Positions 10,496 through 21,873 of a DNA stretch of 64,000 bases are shown in pieces (the first letter of the stretch is position 1; every line of letters starts with the position of its first letter). The position numbers and the translations under genes were made by a program. The stretch spans positions 34,701,378 to 34,765,377 of the forward strand of contig NC_073746.1 in the NCBI RefSeq assembly GCF_029784135.1. Direction: 5' to 3'. The stretch comes from Toxorhynchites rutilus septentrionalis (taxonomy: Eukaryota; Arthropoda; Insecta; Diptera; Culicidae). The notes below the pieces were generated by a model that had not been told where the DNA came from, did no database searches, and saw nothing but the letters and a program-made list of their open reading frames with translations.

Positions 10496-11480
10496 AAAAA
10501 AATGCACTCTTTCTCTTTTGAAACCGGAACAGTTCACTAAATGTTTAAAATTGTTCTAGAATGCTTCATCCATAATTTGTAGATGCAGATGCAACTGTGT
10601 GCCTTATTACAATATTAGAATTATAATGTATTCACAATACGGACGAATTATTGAAAGAATAGATTGAAATTCAGCTTCTTACGTCATGTGGCTCCTTTTT
10701 CTTCGGCATCATATTGGAACATTACAGTTTAATTCAGTGGAAATTAAATGAAATGGAAAAAACGCCATTATCAAAAACCAAAAAAAAAATAAAGCACCCT
10801 TTGTTTAATCATTATTTTCAGATCCACAATACAGCTTCAGTCAGTATTCCAAAAAGCACAAAAAACCATAAATACTACTATTCAAGGGTCAATCATTAGC
10901 AAAGGATTAAATCCCCAAAACAAAAAGTGGCAATAAATCAAACGAACAAATGTCCGAATAGTCAAATAGCAAATTTCAAATAGCCACACGTGGAATTTCT
11001 AAGTCTCCTTTATCACAGCATGCAATAGTGCATAGAAATTCAATATCCAGTTCGATTGTCCAGTCAAAAGGAATCTTTATTATATCCAAATTCAGTTGAA
11101 TCGACAGCCACCGGTCAGCCTATATAACGCTGTAATATTAAAGAAAAGAACACTCGAAATAAATCTGTCGAACCAAACGCATCTCGTTATCATTTTTCAA
11201 GTCGCAAACGGGATTCATCATCACGTGGCTCCGTAAGCTATTCTTGCGCTATTGTGTTGTCTCCGTAGCGCGTAGCCTCTGTCTCTCCCTGATTAGGGCA
11301 GTAGAGTGCATTATTGGAACAACTTTTATATTAAGGTACACATATTTATTATTAATATTATTATTCAATTCATTTGTTCATTGTTTAATATTATTATCAT
11401 AATTTTTTTTTGTTGCAATTTTTTTTGAGATTATTGTTAAAATCAATAATAAATTAGAAATAAGACAGAAATTTTTGTAA
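10496..11480. other. AT-rich sequence; possibly 5' UTR of the LINE at its end
   Basis: 10496-11140 shows no gene. 11150-11480 holds a TATATAA box-like word (11120), AATAAA (11158) and a GC-richer stretch (ATCATCACGTGGCTCC, CTCCGTAGCGCGTAGCC) leading to the LINE ORF1 start at 11482. The 5' boundary of the LINE cannot be fixed from one copy. Confidence 0.35.
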
Positions 11481-11481
11481 A

Positions 11482-11747
11482 ATGGAGAATAGTGGAGGAT
11501 CTCCAGAGATGGAGATCTCCGATAATGAATCTTATACAAGATCTGGGAAAAAACATAAACGAGTCCCTCATAAGGAAGTTAATTCTTCTGGGGACGAATC
11601 CGCTCATCCTACAAAGCCCCCCCCTCTAAGAAAATTGCAAGCCTCCCTTCTCAACCCACTGTTACTTCCACTCCCCCTCTCCCATCATCGATTTCGCTTC
11701 CCCCTTCTGATGCTTCCGATCCAACCCATTCCTCGTCCTCATCCTCA

Positions 11748-11797
<50 letters not shown>

Positions 11798-11901
11798 TTC
11801 CCCCTCTGTTGTCACCGCTCCACGTGTCAGAGTTTATCCAGAAGATGCACCTGGAACTGGCCCGTGGGTTGTTTTCCTCCGGCCAAAACCGAAAGGAAAA
11901 A
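11482..11901 (+). pseudogene. LINE ORF1, N-terminal part (before the insertion)
   Basis: Starts MENSGGSPEMEISDNES, a hydrophilic N-terminus. A run of eight or more C's near 11617 shifts the frame. In the shifted frame a long Ser tract is followed by VRVYPEDAPGTGPWVVF and RPKPKGK, the conserved entry to the ORF1 central domain. Copy B of the histone-signal element then interrupts the gene at an A tract (11897-11901). The continuation is at 13163. Confidence 0.75.
11733..11802 (+). repeat. (TCCTCG)n / poly-Ser-coding microsatellite
   Basis: About 11 near-perfect TCCTCG/TCCTCA hexamers. In the ORF1 frame they encode a run of serines; in the shifted frame, Pro-Arg. It lies in the flexible N-terminal part of LINE ORF1. 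Confidence 0.9.
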
Positions 11902-13162
11902 GTCATAGGAGGGTTGTGTCCGAGACACGACCGCATAGTTGACGTAGGATTCCGTTAGGTTATCTGTTGATTTTGGATATGTTTGAAGAATAACATTATT
12001 AAACTCTTTGATAATGATGTGGTGGCCCTGAAAAGGGCCGTTTTGTTTGGATGTTGCATATTGTTTGTTCACTTTACCAGTGTTTACCGAGTGATGATGA
12101 CAAAAGGATGGTAAACAGTGATTGGATGGTGTGTATCAGATAGAAGATGCCGAATTGAAATGAGATATGATGAAAACAGCCCTCTATGTCTCTAGACGAG
12201 ATTCTTCCAGTGTTATGTATTGATGAAACAAAGAAAAAAAAACGCCAATTGAATATAAGATAATCATCAATACCGAACACAATTATCAATTTTTCTCATC
12301 AGTAAAAACATGTTACTTCAATATAGAGAAAACATATTTGTAATGGAAAAGGTAATTTTCTTTTATATGTTTTACCTTCCGAGTGTTTATTCAACCCAAT
12401 GCGAATTTTAATTGAACTAACAATACCTAATACTATATGTAGAGCATATGGGAAATCACTATTCGAATATTTCTTCACTTTTCTAATTTTCTTCGCCGTA
12501 CGAACATTGCTTAGGTGAGAATGAACACAACAAAACAACAGACAACTTAAACCGAAAGACCCGTTCTCAAGCGGGAACACACCTTGAGTTTGATTTATGA
12601 AAATTGAAATAAATCTTTTCATATATCAAGTCATGTTCAACACAACCGCTACCATATACAATTTTACACTTACACTTGTGCTCAATTTTTCACAATACAC
12701 GATCGGTCATTGATATGAAATATCACGAAGCAACCAACATTAAAGTTCCAAATTAAAATTTTATTTGCTAAAATTAATCGTATCACTCACCTTCCTTGCA
12801 ATATAAAAATGCCCCCGACTTGCAGATACTTGCGATTTCCCCCAGGCAGCTTGGTTTTGATGTCTCTGTTAGGGAACCGCCGCATGTGTCGTCAATTTCG
12901 ACCAATCAGAAGCGGGTATTTCCGTTAGGATAGGGGTTGAGATTTTTCAATTGTTCGATAGTTAGTTTCATGACATATATTATTTTATTCAATATAAAAA
13001 ATTGTTATGGAGTGCCGAAATCGTTTGACGCAAAAATTTCATCAATTCATCACGAAATGACTGAGCAATAAGCGTTTGAAATTGGACAATTTTCACGATG
13101 TGCTCGATTTTCAATTTTCAATTTGTACCCCAATATGTTCCCGAAAGACGTAACCCTACGTC
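11902..13162 (+). mobile_element. Histone-signal element family, copy B (inside LINE ORF1)
   Basis: A 1.26-kb element starting GTCATAGGAGGGTTGTGTCC and ending CGTAACCCTACGTC. It sits between five A's on the left (11897-11901) and five on the right (13163-13167). Taking out the element and four A's joins RPKPKGK to NLNVIQIMKD in one frame, so the host LINE was coding at insertion and the duplication is about AAAA. Features inside: subterminal GTTGACGTAGGATTCCGTTAGG, a perfect histone stem-loop (minus strand), one minisatellite unit, and a CCAATCAGAAGCGGG word. The minus-strand open frame 12299-12622 (107 codons) is shared with copy C, but I recognise no domain in it. Confidence 0.9.
12004..12039 (-). 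terminator. Histone mRNA-type 3' stem-loop plus downstream element (copy B)
   Basis: On the minus strand 12039-12024 reads GGCCCTTTTCAGGGCC, a perfect match to the metazoan replication-dependent histone stem-loop consensus GGYYCTTTTCAGRRCC. It is followed 14 bases later by AAAGAG (12009-12004), the position and composition of a histone downstream element that pairs with U7 snRNA. No histone coding sequence precedes it in this copy. Confidence 0.85.
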
Positions 13163-14365
13163 AAAAACCTTAACGTGATTCAGATCATGAAAGATCTGGC
13201 CAGATACACTTCTGTATCTGAAATTCGCAGGGTTAGACCGAACAAATTGCGAGTTGTCGTGAATGACCGGAAACACGCAAACGAGATTGTTGCTGACCAA
13301 CACTTCACTCTCGAATATAGAACATTTATACCCTCCCATAACGTAGAAATTGAGGGAGTGATAACTGAAACGGGTCTGACGAGCGAACAAATAAAAAAAG
13401 AAGGAAAAGGCAAGTTCAAGAAGCTTCCCTCAATGGAAGTAAAGATCTTGGATTGTCGCCAACTCGAGAAACTCTCCCATGATGGGGACCAAACTAAATT
13501 TACGCCGTCAGACTCGTTTCGAGTCACCTTTGCTGGTACCGCCCTCCCTGACTACGTTATGGTGGACAAATTGAGACTACCTGTGCGATTCTTCGTGCCA
13601 AAGCCCATGACTTGCAACAAATGCAAGTCAGTTGGTCACACTTCGGATTATTGTGCCAACAAGGAGCGCTGTGCCACTTGCGGAGAGCAACATGAGGGGA
13701 AATCCTGCAGTGCGACTGAGCATAAGTGTCCATATTGCGGGGGATCCCCACACGCGCTCTCAGCTTGTGAAACTTACAAGAATCGCTGGGAGAAACAGAA
13801 GCGCTCTTTAAAGGAACGCTCGAAGCGCACTTTTGCGGATATTTTAAAGGGCGCTTCTCCACTGGCCCAACAACAACAACAACCAATCTCAACACACAAT
13901 ATCTTCTCCACGTTGCCAGTTGATGAAATGGAAGCGGACACAGCTAGCGGGGGCACACCGTTTATTTTCAAAGGGAATCCCAGGCGCAAAAATGTGACCA
14001 CTCCCAAAGTTCAAGAACAAGTCCCCCCGGTGATACCCCCAGTTAGCTTGTCTAAAAAATCGAGTGCAGCGGACAAGCAAAATCAGGTCCCTCCTGGCCT
14101 CCGTGGTAATAGTTCACCTTCGAACGAACCAGCACTCGAGGGGACATCAAAAACCCCAAATGTCCCTATTTTTCCGTCCAGTTCAACTTCCCAATCGGGA
14201 TTTATAAAGTTGTCTGACCTTTTGGATCAAATCTTCAAGTGTTTTAATGTTTCCGACTCCATCAGAACCATTGTCATCTCAATGCTTCCAGTATTAAAGA
14301 CAATTTTGCAACAATTGATGCAAACATGGCCCCTCCTTGCAATGATTATCTCTCTTGATGTCTAA
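13163..14365 (+). pseudogene. LINE ORF1, main part (zinc-knuckle nucleocapsid-like protein)
   Basis: The long open frame continues ORF1 after the inserted element. The first in-frame ATG is 13187, but the true start lies upstream at 11482. It encodes an ORF1 protein thought to coat the LINE RNA. After a globular domain (VRPNKLRVVVND, TREY-like LEYRTFIPSHNVEIEGVITETGL) come three zinc knuckles: CNKCKSVGHTSDYC (13606-13647), CATCGEQHEGKSC (about 13672) and CPYCGGSPHALSAC (about 13729). A Pro/Ser-rich tail follows. Its stop overlaps the ORF2 start (ATGTCTAA, 14358-14365), which suggests termination-reinitiation or another coupled translation mechanism. The reading frame is intact over 1.19 kb, so the element is not very old. 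Confidence 0.85.
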
Positions 14366-15527
14366 TTCAAATAGAGAGGTCGGAGATATCACTGTTTTAC
14401 AGTGGAATTGTCGTAGTCTTATCCCTAAATTGGATACATTCAAATTTTTAATTCATAAGTTCAATTGTGATGTTTTTGCTCTGTCCGAAACTTGGCTTTC
14501 TTCGCGAGATGATCTCTCTTTCCACGATTTTAATATTATACGCTTGGACCGTGATGACAGATACGGAGGGGTGCTATTGGGGATCAATAAGTGCCACTCA
14601 TTTTTTCGAATTGACCTTCCACCTATTGGAGGGATCGAAGCTGTTGCTTGTCATGCAAACATCAGAGGAAAAGACCTCTGTATTGTCAGCTTGTATTGGC
14701 CTCCGAGAGCTGCGGTTAGCCGCAAACAACTTGATGACATGTGCTCACTTCTTCTTGAGCCACGATTGATCTTGGGAGACTTCAACTCTCACGGAACTGC
14801 CTGGGGGGAACAGTACGACGACAATCGTTCACTGTTGATATATGATCTTTGTAACAGCTTCAATATGACACTTTTGAACACTGGGGAAACAACACGTGTA
14901 CCTAAACCTCCTGCTAACCCAAGTGCTCTTGACCTCTCGCTTTGCTCGAATTCACTATCGTTAGATTGCAAGTGGAATGTAATCCAGAACCCCAACGGTA
15001 GTGATCACTTGCCAATCAAAATTTCCATCACCATTGGGTCGAATTCTTCTGAATCTATAAACATGGTATATGACCTCACAAGACACATTGACTGGAAAAA
15101 ATATGCGGACGCGATTACTCTAGCCATCAATTCCAGAGATGGTTTACTTTCATTGGAGGAGTATAATTTCATTTCTCGTTTGATCTATGACAGCGCGGTT
15201 CGCGCTCAAACGATACCTATCCCAGGTTCCACTATTCGTCGAAGGCCTCCAAATCTATGGTGGGATAGCCAGTGTTCCAAGCTTTATGTAGAAAAATCGA
15301 ATGCATTTAAAGCTTTTCGGAAACGTGGAACCCCTGAAAATTTTCAAACGTATTTAGCCCTTGAAAATCAATTTAAAAACTTGATCAAAGGGAAAAAACG
15401 TGCTTATTGGCGAAATTTCGTGGGAGGTTTGTCACGAGAAACGTCAATGAAAAAATTATGGAAAGTGGCTCGAAACATGAGAAATCGCTCTTCAACGAAT
15501 GAAAGCGAAGAATATTCACATCGATAG
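14358..15527 (+). pseudogene. LINE ORF2, apurinic-like endonuclease part
   Basis: Begins at ATG 14358, overlapping the ORF1 stop by 8 nt. It has the EEP-family endonuclease motifs in order: LQWNCRSL (N-terminal Asn), ALSETWL (catalytic Glu), LYWPP, ILGDFNSHGTAWG (Asp/Asn/His) and GSDHLPI (C-terminal SDH). This nuclease nicks target DNA for target-primed reverse transcription. A linker region follows with PNLWWDSQCSKL and KNLIKGKKRAYWRNFV. A one-base frameshift at about 15523, after SEEYSHR, stops it; the shifted frame continues WIFNFARK.. into the RT. Confidence 0.88.
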
Positions 15528-16520
15528 ATTTTTAATTTTGCACGGAAGGTTTGTCCTGATTCCGCTCCTGTGCAAAAAATAGTTCGAGATATACCACAAG
15601 ATATGTGCGATTTTGATTCCGAGTTTTCGGTGGTAGAATTCTCTCTTGCTCTGCTTTCATGTAACAATTCTGCTCCGGGATCGGATAGAATTAAGTTCAA
15701 CTTGCTGAAAAACCTCCCTGATGTGGCGAAACATCGCTTGTTGAATTTATTCAATCGGTTTCTGGAGCATAATATTGTTCCAGATGATTGGAGACAAGTA
15801 CGAGTTATAGCTATTCAAAAACCCGGAAAACCCGCGTCCGACTTCAATTCGTACCGCCAAATAGCAATGCTGTCTTGTATACGGAAATTGTTGGAGAAAA
15901 TGATCTTGTTTCGCCTTGATCGATGGGTTGAAACGAATGGCCTACTCTCAGATACACAATATGGGTTCCGCAGGGGCAAGGGGACGAATGATTGTCTTGC
16001 GTTGGTTTCTTCAGAAATTCAAATGGCTTACGCCGGAAAAAAACAAATGGCTTCAGTATTCTTGGACATAAAGGGAGCCTTCGATTCTGTTTCAATAGAG
16101 GTTTTGTCGGACAAATTACACTCTCGGGGTCTGCCGCCTCTATTGAATAATATGTTATATAACTTACTTTGTGAGAAACATTTGAACTTTTCTCACGGAG
16201 ATTCGGCAGTAAGTCGGGTCTCTTACATGGGCCTCCCCCAGGGCTCATGTTTAAGCCCCCTTTTGTACAACTTCTATGTAAGCGACATCGACAATTGCCT
16301 TACACAAAATTGCAGCCTAAGACAACTTGCAGATGATGGAGTGGTGTCTGTCGTAGGATCAAACGAATCCGACCTGCAAGGACCCTTACAAGATACTTTG
16401 AACAATTTTTCAACCTGGGCCATTGGGCTAGGGATCGAATTCTCCACTGAGAAAACAGAGATGGTGGTTTTTTTTCTAGGAAGCATAGACCAGCAAAACC
16501 AAAGCTTCAACTTTTGGGTA
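15524..16520 (+). pseudogene. LINE ORF2, reverse transcriptase part
   Basis: Contains the RT palm and finger motifs: NNSAPGSDRIKFNLLKNLP, WRQVRVIAIQKPGK, YRQIAMLSCIRKLLEKMI, QYGFRRGKGTND, FLDIKGAFDSV (first catalytic Asp), GLPQGSCLSPLLYNFYV and LRQLADDGVVS (catalytic DD). All catalytic residues are present. The frame is lost again at about 16516, where the thumb continues in another frame (KPITHAMSFKYLGVWFD). Confidence 0.88.
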
Positions 16521-17598
16521 AACCGATCACTCATGCTATGTCATTCAAGTATCTTGGGGTCTGGTTCGACTCCAAATGTACTTGGGGGGCCAATATTAGG
16601 TATCTGAGTAAAAAATGCCAACAAAGAATAAACTTTCTCCGTACAATTACCGGCACCTGGTGGGGAGCCCACCCAGAAGATCTTATAATGTTGTATCGAA
16701 CAACTCTTCTCTCAGTGATGGAGTATGGCAGTTTCTGTTTTCAATCAGCTGCCAAAACACACCTCATTAAACTCAAGCGAATTCAGTATCTTTGTCTCCG
16801 TATCGCGTTGGGATGTATGCCCTCAACGCATACCATGAGTCTCGAGGTTTTGGCAGGCGTACTCCCACTAATAGATCGCTTCAATTTATTATCTCTTCGG
16901 TTCTTCATCCGGTGTAAGGTCATGAACCCATTGGTGATCGGAATTTTTGAGTAGCTGATCGGGCTAAATTTTCACTCCGGATTCATGAGTTCATATCATG
17001 AATTCATCTCCATGCAGGTTGATCCTTCTTCGTATATTCCCAACCGTGTTTGTTTCCCTGACTACATCAATTCCTCTGTGCATTTTGATCTGTCCATGAA
17101 GCAAGATATCCATGGATATTCAGATTACCAACGATCAAGGATCGCTCCAGCGATCTTCGATGAAAAATATAGGGGTACCGCCAAAATACCATCGCTAACT
17201 GGCAACGCAAGTGGAATGAAGATGAATTGGGCCGGTGGTTTCACTCGATTATCCCTAAGGTTAGCCTCAAACCGTGGTTCAAAAGTCTAGACTTGAGTCG
17301 AGACTTTATTCGCACCTTCTCCCGACTCATGTCCAATCACTGTTCGTTAGATGCGCTTCTCTTTCGTTTCAATCTTTCCAGCAACAATCTCTGCGTCTGT
17401 GGTCAAGGTTATCACGACATCGAGCATGTTGTTTGGTCGTGCGAGATGTATCTTGTCGCCAGATCGAATTTAGAAAACTCCCTTCGGGCCCGAGGAAGAC
17501 AGCCCAATGTGCCGGTGAGAGATGTGTTGGCTCGGTTAGACCTTGATTACATGTCCCATATATATGTTTTCCTTAAAGCTATAGATCTTCGTGTGTGA
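16514..17598 (+). pseudogene. LINE ORF2, C-terminal part, RNase H apparently deleted
   Basis: 16514-16954 continues the RT thumb and connection (FKYLGVWFDSKCTWGANI, LMLYRTTLLSVMEYGSF). A stop near 16952 and another frame lead to SSYHEFISMQVDPSSYI (about 16985). From 17184 the frame reads TIANWQRKWNEDELGRWFHSII and ends with a Cys/His motif, CVCGQGYHDIEHVVWSC (17391-17441), which is typical of the C-terminus. In relatives an RNase H domain lies between these blocks. No RNase H aspartate motif (TDGS-like) is visible, and the join near 17160-17190 looks like a deletion. Confidence 0.75.
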
Positions 17599-17950
17599 TT
17601 GTCCCTACATCCTTATACCCTCCTTTCCTTCCTTTGCGGGTAATTCGTCCTCTTGCTATAAATAGTAGAATAAGTTGAAATGTAAATACACTATAGATAT
17701 ACGAATAGATTTATGAAATGAGTGTTCATCAACATTGTTACAATTTCCTTATATCCCATCCTTCTCCTAAAAATATGTCACCCTCCTAAACTCGAGTACA
17801 CCGCGAGTAATCGGTTTTCCACTTTACTAACCATAGATGTAAGAAAATTGTTTATATATATAGTTTCAAAATTATATTTAAGAATTCGGCTCCTTTAAAC
17901 TTAAGTAACTGAGCCTGTTAAAATAAACGAATTGATAAAAAAAAAATCAT
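17599..17950 (+). other. LINE 3' UTR and A-rich end
   Basis: Non-coding sequence after the last ORF2 codon, ending AATTGATAAAAAAAAAATC (about 17931-17949), as expected for a non-LTR 3' tail. A target duplication was not identified. Confidence 0.6.
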
Positions 17951-18084
17951 TTTTCATCTCGCAAAATACTTATCCGTTGTCGCGCATTTAAACCGCTTCT
18001 CGCCGAACAGTGTCGCAAATAAATTTACATTGTCGTGTCGAAACATCCTTGTAACAAAGAAATAAACAGTTTAGGTGTTTACTT

Positions 18085-18351
18085 GTGGAATTTATTGGCA
18101 AACATGCTTTATTGAATACGCGAAGTAAGAACAATTTTACATATTTTATTAGTCATCATTTTGACAACAATAAAATAGCACCCTGGAGTCTAGGTTTTGC
18201 GATCAGACACGAGAGCATAGTATTCCATCAGGACAACACTTGGCCTCATGCTACAATCTTGCTCAAGAATTATTTGGAATATAGTGGATTGAATGTTTGG
18301 CTCAGCTGGTTCACTCACAGAGGGATGGACAACAATTTATGTGGTATGTAG
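18085..18351 (+). pseudogene. mariner/Tc1 transposase fragment (second Asp region)
   Basis: In frame it contains ESIVFHQDNTWPHATILLKN followed by YLEYSGLNVW, matching the mariner block around the second catalytic Asp (consensus FHQDNARPH...L..YLE..GW). The first 40 codons of the open frame are not obviously homologous. It is a short relic without TIRs. Confidence 0.65.
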
Positions 18352-18688
18352 TTTCATCGAAAATCTTTTTCAGCAACGATCCCAAACATAGCAGAAATAT
18401 TTTAAGGTCATTCACCTGCATGAGAAAATAACGGTCTATACTCGCGCATAGGTCTGTGAGACCGAGAAATCAATAATTCGTTTATTTCTCAGAAAATATC
18501 AACACTACGGCTTTGCGATTCTCTCTAGCTTCGTTATTCGTCGTTTGTCATCGTTTAGTGTATCGCCTGTGTTAGTATAAACGGGACGTGTGCCACTTTT
18601 ACAATTCACATTTTTTCACATTTACACAATTGTGAAAAACTGCACTTGTGGAAGAATTGTAAACTGTAAACTAACAGCTAATCGGTGA

Positions 18689-18804
18689 CTTATGGTTATT
18701 CTTTACAGTTACATTTTCGGGGATATTTTTTTTATAATGTATTTCAGCCCATATATTATAAAAAAAATATCTCTGAAAATGTAACTGTAAAAAATAACCA
18801 TAAG
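18689..18804. repeat. Inverted repeat with 47-bp arms
   Basis: CTTATGGTTATTCTTTACAG...TTATA (18689-18735) pairs with TATAAAAAAAATATC...CCATAAG (18758-18804) with a few mismatches. The loop is about 22 bp. A small foldback or palindromic MITE is possible. Confidence 0.85.
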
Positions 18805-21439
18805 CTACATATAAGCCAATATCGATAAGAAAACAAGTGGCAGGAAGTTCCTAGAAATCCTTTTATATTATCTTTTTGTGCCCCATATAAAAACAGGCAT
18901 TAGTTTTTATTATTACATTTCTATTACAGGCTTAAGTGTCAAGAACACAGAGACAAAGAATATTAGAAATATGAAAAGAAATATGTTTGTCTCGAGCATG
19001 CAGTTATGGTATGTTCTGATTTTCACACCAATGAAACCACAATCTATTAATACGTTTTTATGTTATTTTATATCTTTGTATACTTTTATGAATTATATTC
19101 AGTGGCATACTTTTAATATCATAACAGGAAAAAAGTCGAATTTCGTTATTTGTTACTCTGTTTTGAGGAGGCTGAATTAGATGACTATTAAAACTGAATA
19201 AAGGCAAATAAAGCATATTTTCTGGAGCTTTTTCATTCAATTATACCCTCTTCTTCAAATAAATGCCAATAAAACCTGAAAAATATACAATAGCAACATT
19301 TCAGAGAAGTTCAACTTTTGGTCTGTGGCACCGTGCGCGAGTATAGGAGGGTTAATCACTTCTTGCCAACATTAATCATGCTGCAATCCTCGGTCATGCA
19401 AAACACGAATGTGTGCTCAGTGACTTCCAGGGTTGATTGGTTGATTTGATGTGCTTCATTAGTTACATTAGCAGATATATGCAAGGGTGTCTTCATAATC
19501 CAATCAGTAAGAGAATTATTATTACACCGCCTCACTCAAAGCTGATTAATGTAAATAAGGGCGCAATTCAGTGGTTATCTACATGGTTAAGGTGGCTGTC
19601 AGAGAGGCTTGCTGAGAACTCGAATATCAGATAAACACAGTTCCTAGTATGGTTCTCCAATGAGGTTTTATTAATTAGTTTCCATTTGTGGATGATCATC
19701 GTCTCACTTTTATTGAGTAAGACCATTGTAATGATGAAACGTGTCACTCACATATCAGTGAAATATAGATAGGATTATCACCCAATCAAAATTCAAATTG
19801 GTTACCATTCAATCGATCCCACAGCAGCCATGAGGAAAATTACCCCTATTCAGCAACTTTTGCAGTATCGAATTCTAAATAACACAACTAAGCTAAGGTT
19901 TCTTTATTGAGCAGTTAAAATATTTTATCCCTTCACGCTTGCCGCTTTCACCGAGGGAGGATCTAGGGTCCAATGTCTATCTGTCGTTTTACGCGTTGCC
20001 TTTGTTTTTTTTGCAAAAATACCTGGCTTCATCCGGTTTTATAGCGATAATGAAGTTGTGAACCATTTTTTACGATGCGGAAAGGTACAATGGAACGGAA
20101 GTTGTAAAAATTTCACCATGTATTGTGCAACGGAACCACTGCTGGCTCCACTCGTTAAAGGTGGATTGCTCCACTCCATCAGCAAATTGAGGGGCTGCGC
20201 GTTGCGGATAAAACATTCATTCAAGCAGCTATTATATTTTACGCTGATGTTGATGATCTTCTCGACGTTAATCGAAGTTTTATCATGAAAAAAGTATTTG
20301 ATGCAGTGTAGCGAAAGTTTCTGTACTTTCTTGTTTTTTCGGCTTCGCTCCAGACAATACAATACGATTTGCAAAAGGGTGTTTTAATACCGATATTCAA
20401 AAAAAAAAAAGGTGTCTACGTAACTTTGCAATATTCCCTAACTTTGATTTTGTTTTCGAGAATCGTCGAGAATGACGCAAATTATGGTAGGTATGCAGCA
20501 CAGTTCTTATCCGACCCTTATCCTGCACAAGTCTGATTACTACTTAGTTCGATCTGAGCGCTGTTCAGCTCTTGGTGGGTTGAAAAACAAATTGATTTAT
20601 TGGGTGTTGGATAGGACCATTCATTCTTAAAGGTTGAATTGAGCAACGATTATGTGTTTGACTGACACAGCTTTCCATAGTAGCTCCACCGCTGTCATTT
20701 CCTTCCCAGCTTTCATTTGGTCTTTTCCATACACACAGTCGGTAAAAATTTGCTCGGCGAAAACATTTGTTATCACTGGTTAATTTATGTTCAACCTCGC
20801 GCTTCTTCTAAGACAGGAGGAACAAAAAAAAAACAGTTCAGCTTGCGGTGAACTAACATTAAAGATCCCACGATTGTGGCCCATAATTCACAGGTGTTTT
20901 TCCTGGTTGCTGTTGTTTCGGATCGTTTTTTTTGTGCGTTCATTTGTTTTCTTTCTGTCTGAAGCAGTGTTTACTGAAAAAGTCACGAATACAAATTTAT
21001 CGCCAGTGTAATTACGTTTCCACGCTTGTTTGCCATTAAGGAATGTTAATAGACAACATCCAGAGCATACCTGTATAAAGTCTGAACAGCGGTGATAGAA
21101 TAATTTAATTATTCTATTTGTCGGCCGCCAGCGCTTCGAGGGCTATATGGACCACCAGTTCCAATATTGCTTCTAACTATATACAATGTTAATAATCTAC
21201 AATATTAACATCGAAGGTGATATAATAAAAATAATATATTTTTTCACCAATAATAATACCGAGAAAGTAATATGAAATTAATTCTAATATCCATAGCAGA
21301 TTTCAGTAACACTATCTTTTCTGATTCAAATGAAATCATACAAATCAATTTGTTTCATAAATCTAATCACATTTTGAGACAGTCCAAGTCACCCTTGAGA
21401 GTATCAACATCCAGAATAGAAAATTTACTCCTAATGGCG
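18805..21439. other. AT-rich sequence, no gene recognised
   Basis: Short open frames only, none with motifs. A GAGTATAGGAGGGTTAA word at about 19340 resembles, in reverse, the ACTCGCGCATAGGTCTGTGAGACC stretch at 18441-18464. That hints at the two ends of one inserted element (about 18430-19352), but I could not align the interior. Confidence 0.35.
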
Positions 21440-21862
21440 GTGTATTTTGAGCAGTAATTAAATATATGTTTTACAGATACAATTTGACCACACGAATGTC
21501 AAAACTACTGCATCTCTCCGTCCAAGAAAACTTATGTGTGGCCAATGAGAATGTGAATGACGACTCTGTCGATATATGTTGTCTATAATGTTAGCCCATT
21601 TATCTTCCCATAATTTAAAGACATTTATCTTTACAAGGTCCTTTAAATCTCTCGCCGACAATTCGCCTTGTGGAGATGATTTAAGTAATGCTTCTATTGC
21701 AGCTTTATCTGTAATTTCATTACCATGGATTTCAATATGACTTGGTTTGAAATAGAACTGAATAATATTCTGTTTGCATATATTTTCAGAAATCTTTCGT
21801 GCTATGGGGTGAGTCGAAAAATTGTCTGAGATTGTTGATAGAGCACTCAATGAGTCAGTTGT
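21440..21862 (-). pseudogene. LINE ORF2 fragment: RNase H and downstream region
   Basis: The minus-strand open frame reads (T)DSLSALSTISDNF, then YFKPSHIEIHGNEITDKAAIEAL, i.e. the RNase H Asp-Ser motif followed by the W/F-x-PSH-x-x-x-x-GNE-x-x-D motif found in LINEs with a cellular-type RNase H (I, R1, Outcast and similar). An RSRHSHSHWPHISFLGRRDAVVLTF block follows, typical of what comes next in these ORFs. 5' truncation at 21862 abuts the Helitron-like repeat. It is not from the 11.4-18 kb LINE, whose RNase H is missing. Confidence 0.75.
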
Positions 21863-21873
21863 TATAATATACT

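Larger units (their letters stand above)
11482..17950 (+). mobile_element. I-type non-LTR retrotransposon (LINE), near full length, inactive
   Basis: Two overlapping ORFs: ORF1, a nucleic-acid-binding protein with three zinc knuckles, and ORF2, with an endonuclease, reverse transcriptase and C-terminal region. They are followed by a 3' UTR ending GATAAAAAAAAA at about 17935-17946. ORF1 is split by copy B of the histone-signal element (11902-13162), and ORF2 carries several frameshifts. The ORF2 RT signature (GLPQGSCLSPLLYNFYV, LADD) and the three-knuckle ORF1 suggest the I superfamily; I cannot name the clade securely. Confidence 0.85.

Noticed and set aside
12299..12622. 107-codon frame shared by elements B and C as a possible gene
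   Set aside because: Shared because the two elements are recent copies. It is disrupted in copy A (only a related 79-codon frame at 9714-9953), and no domain is recognisable.
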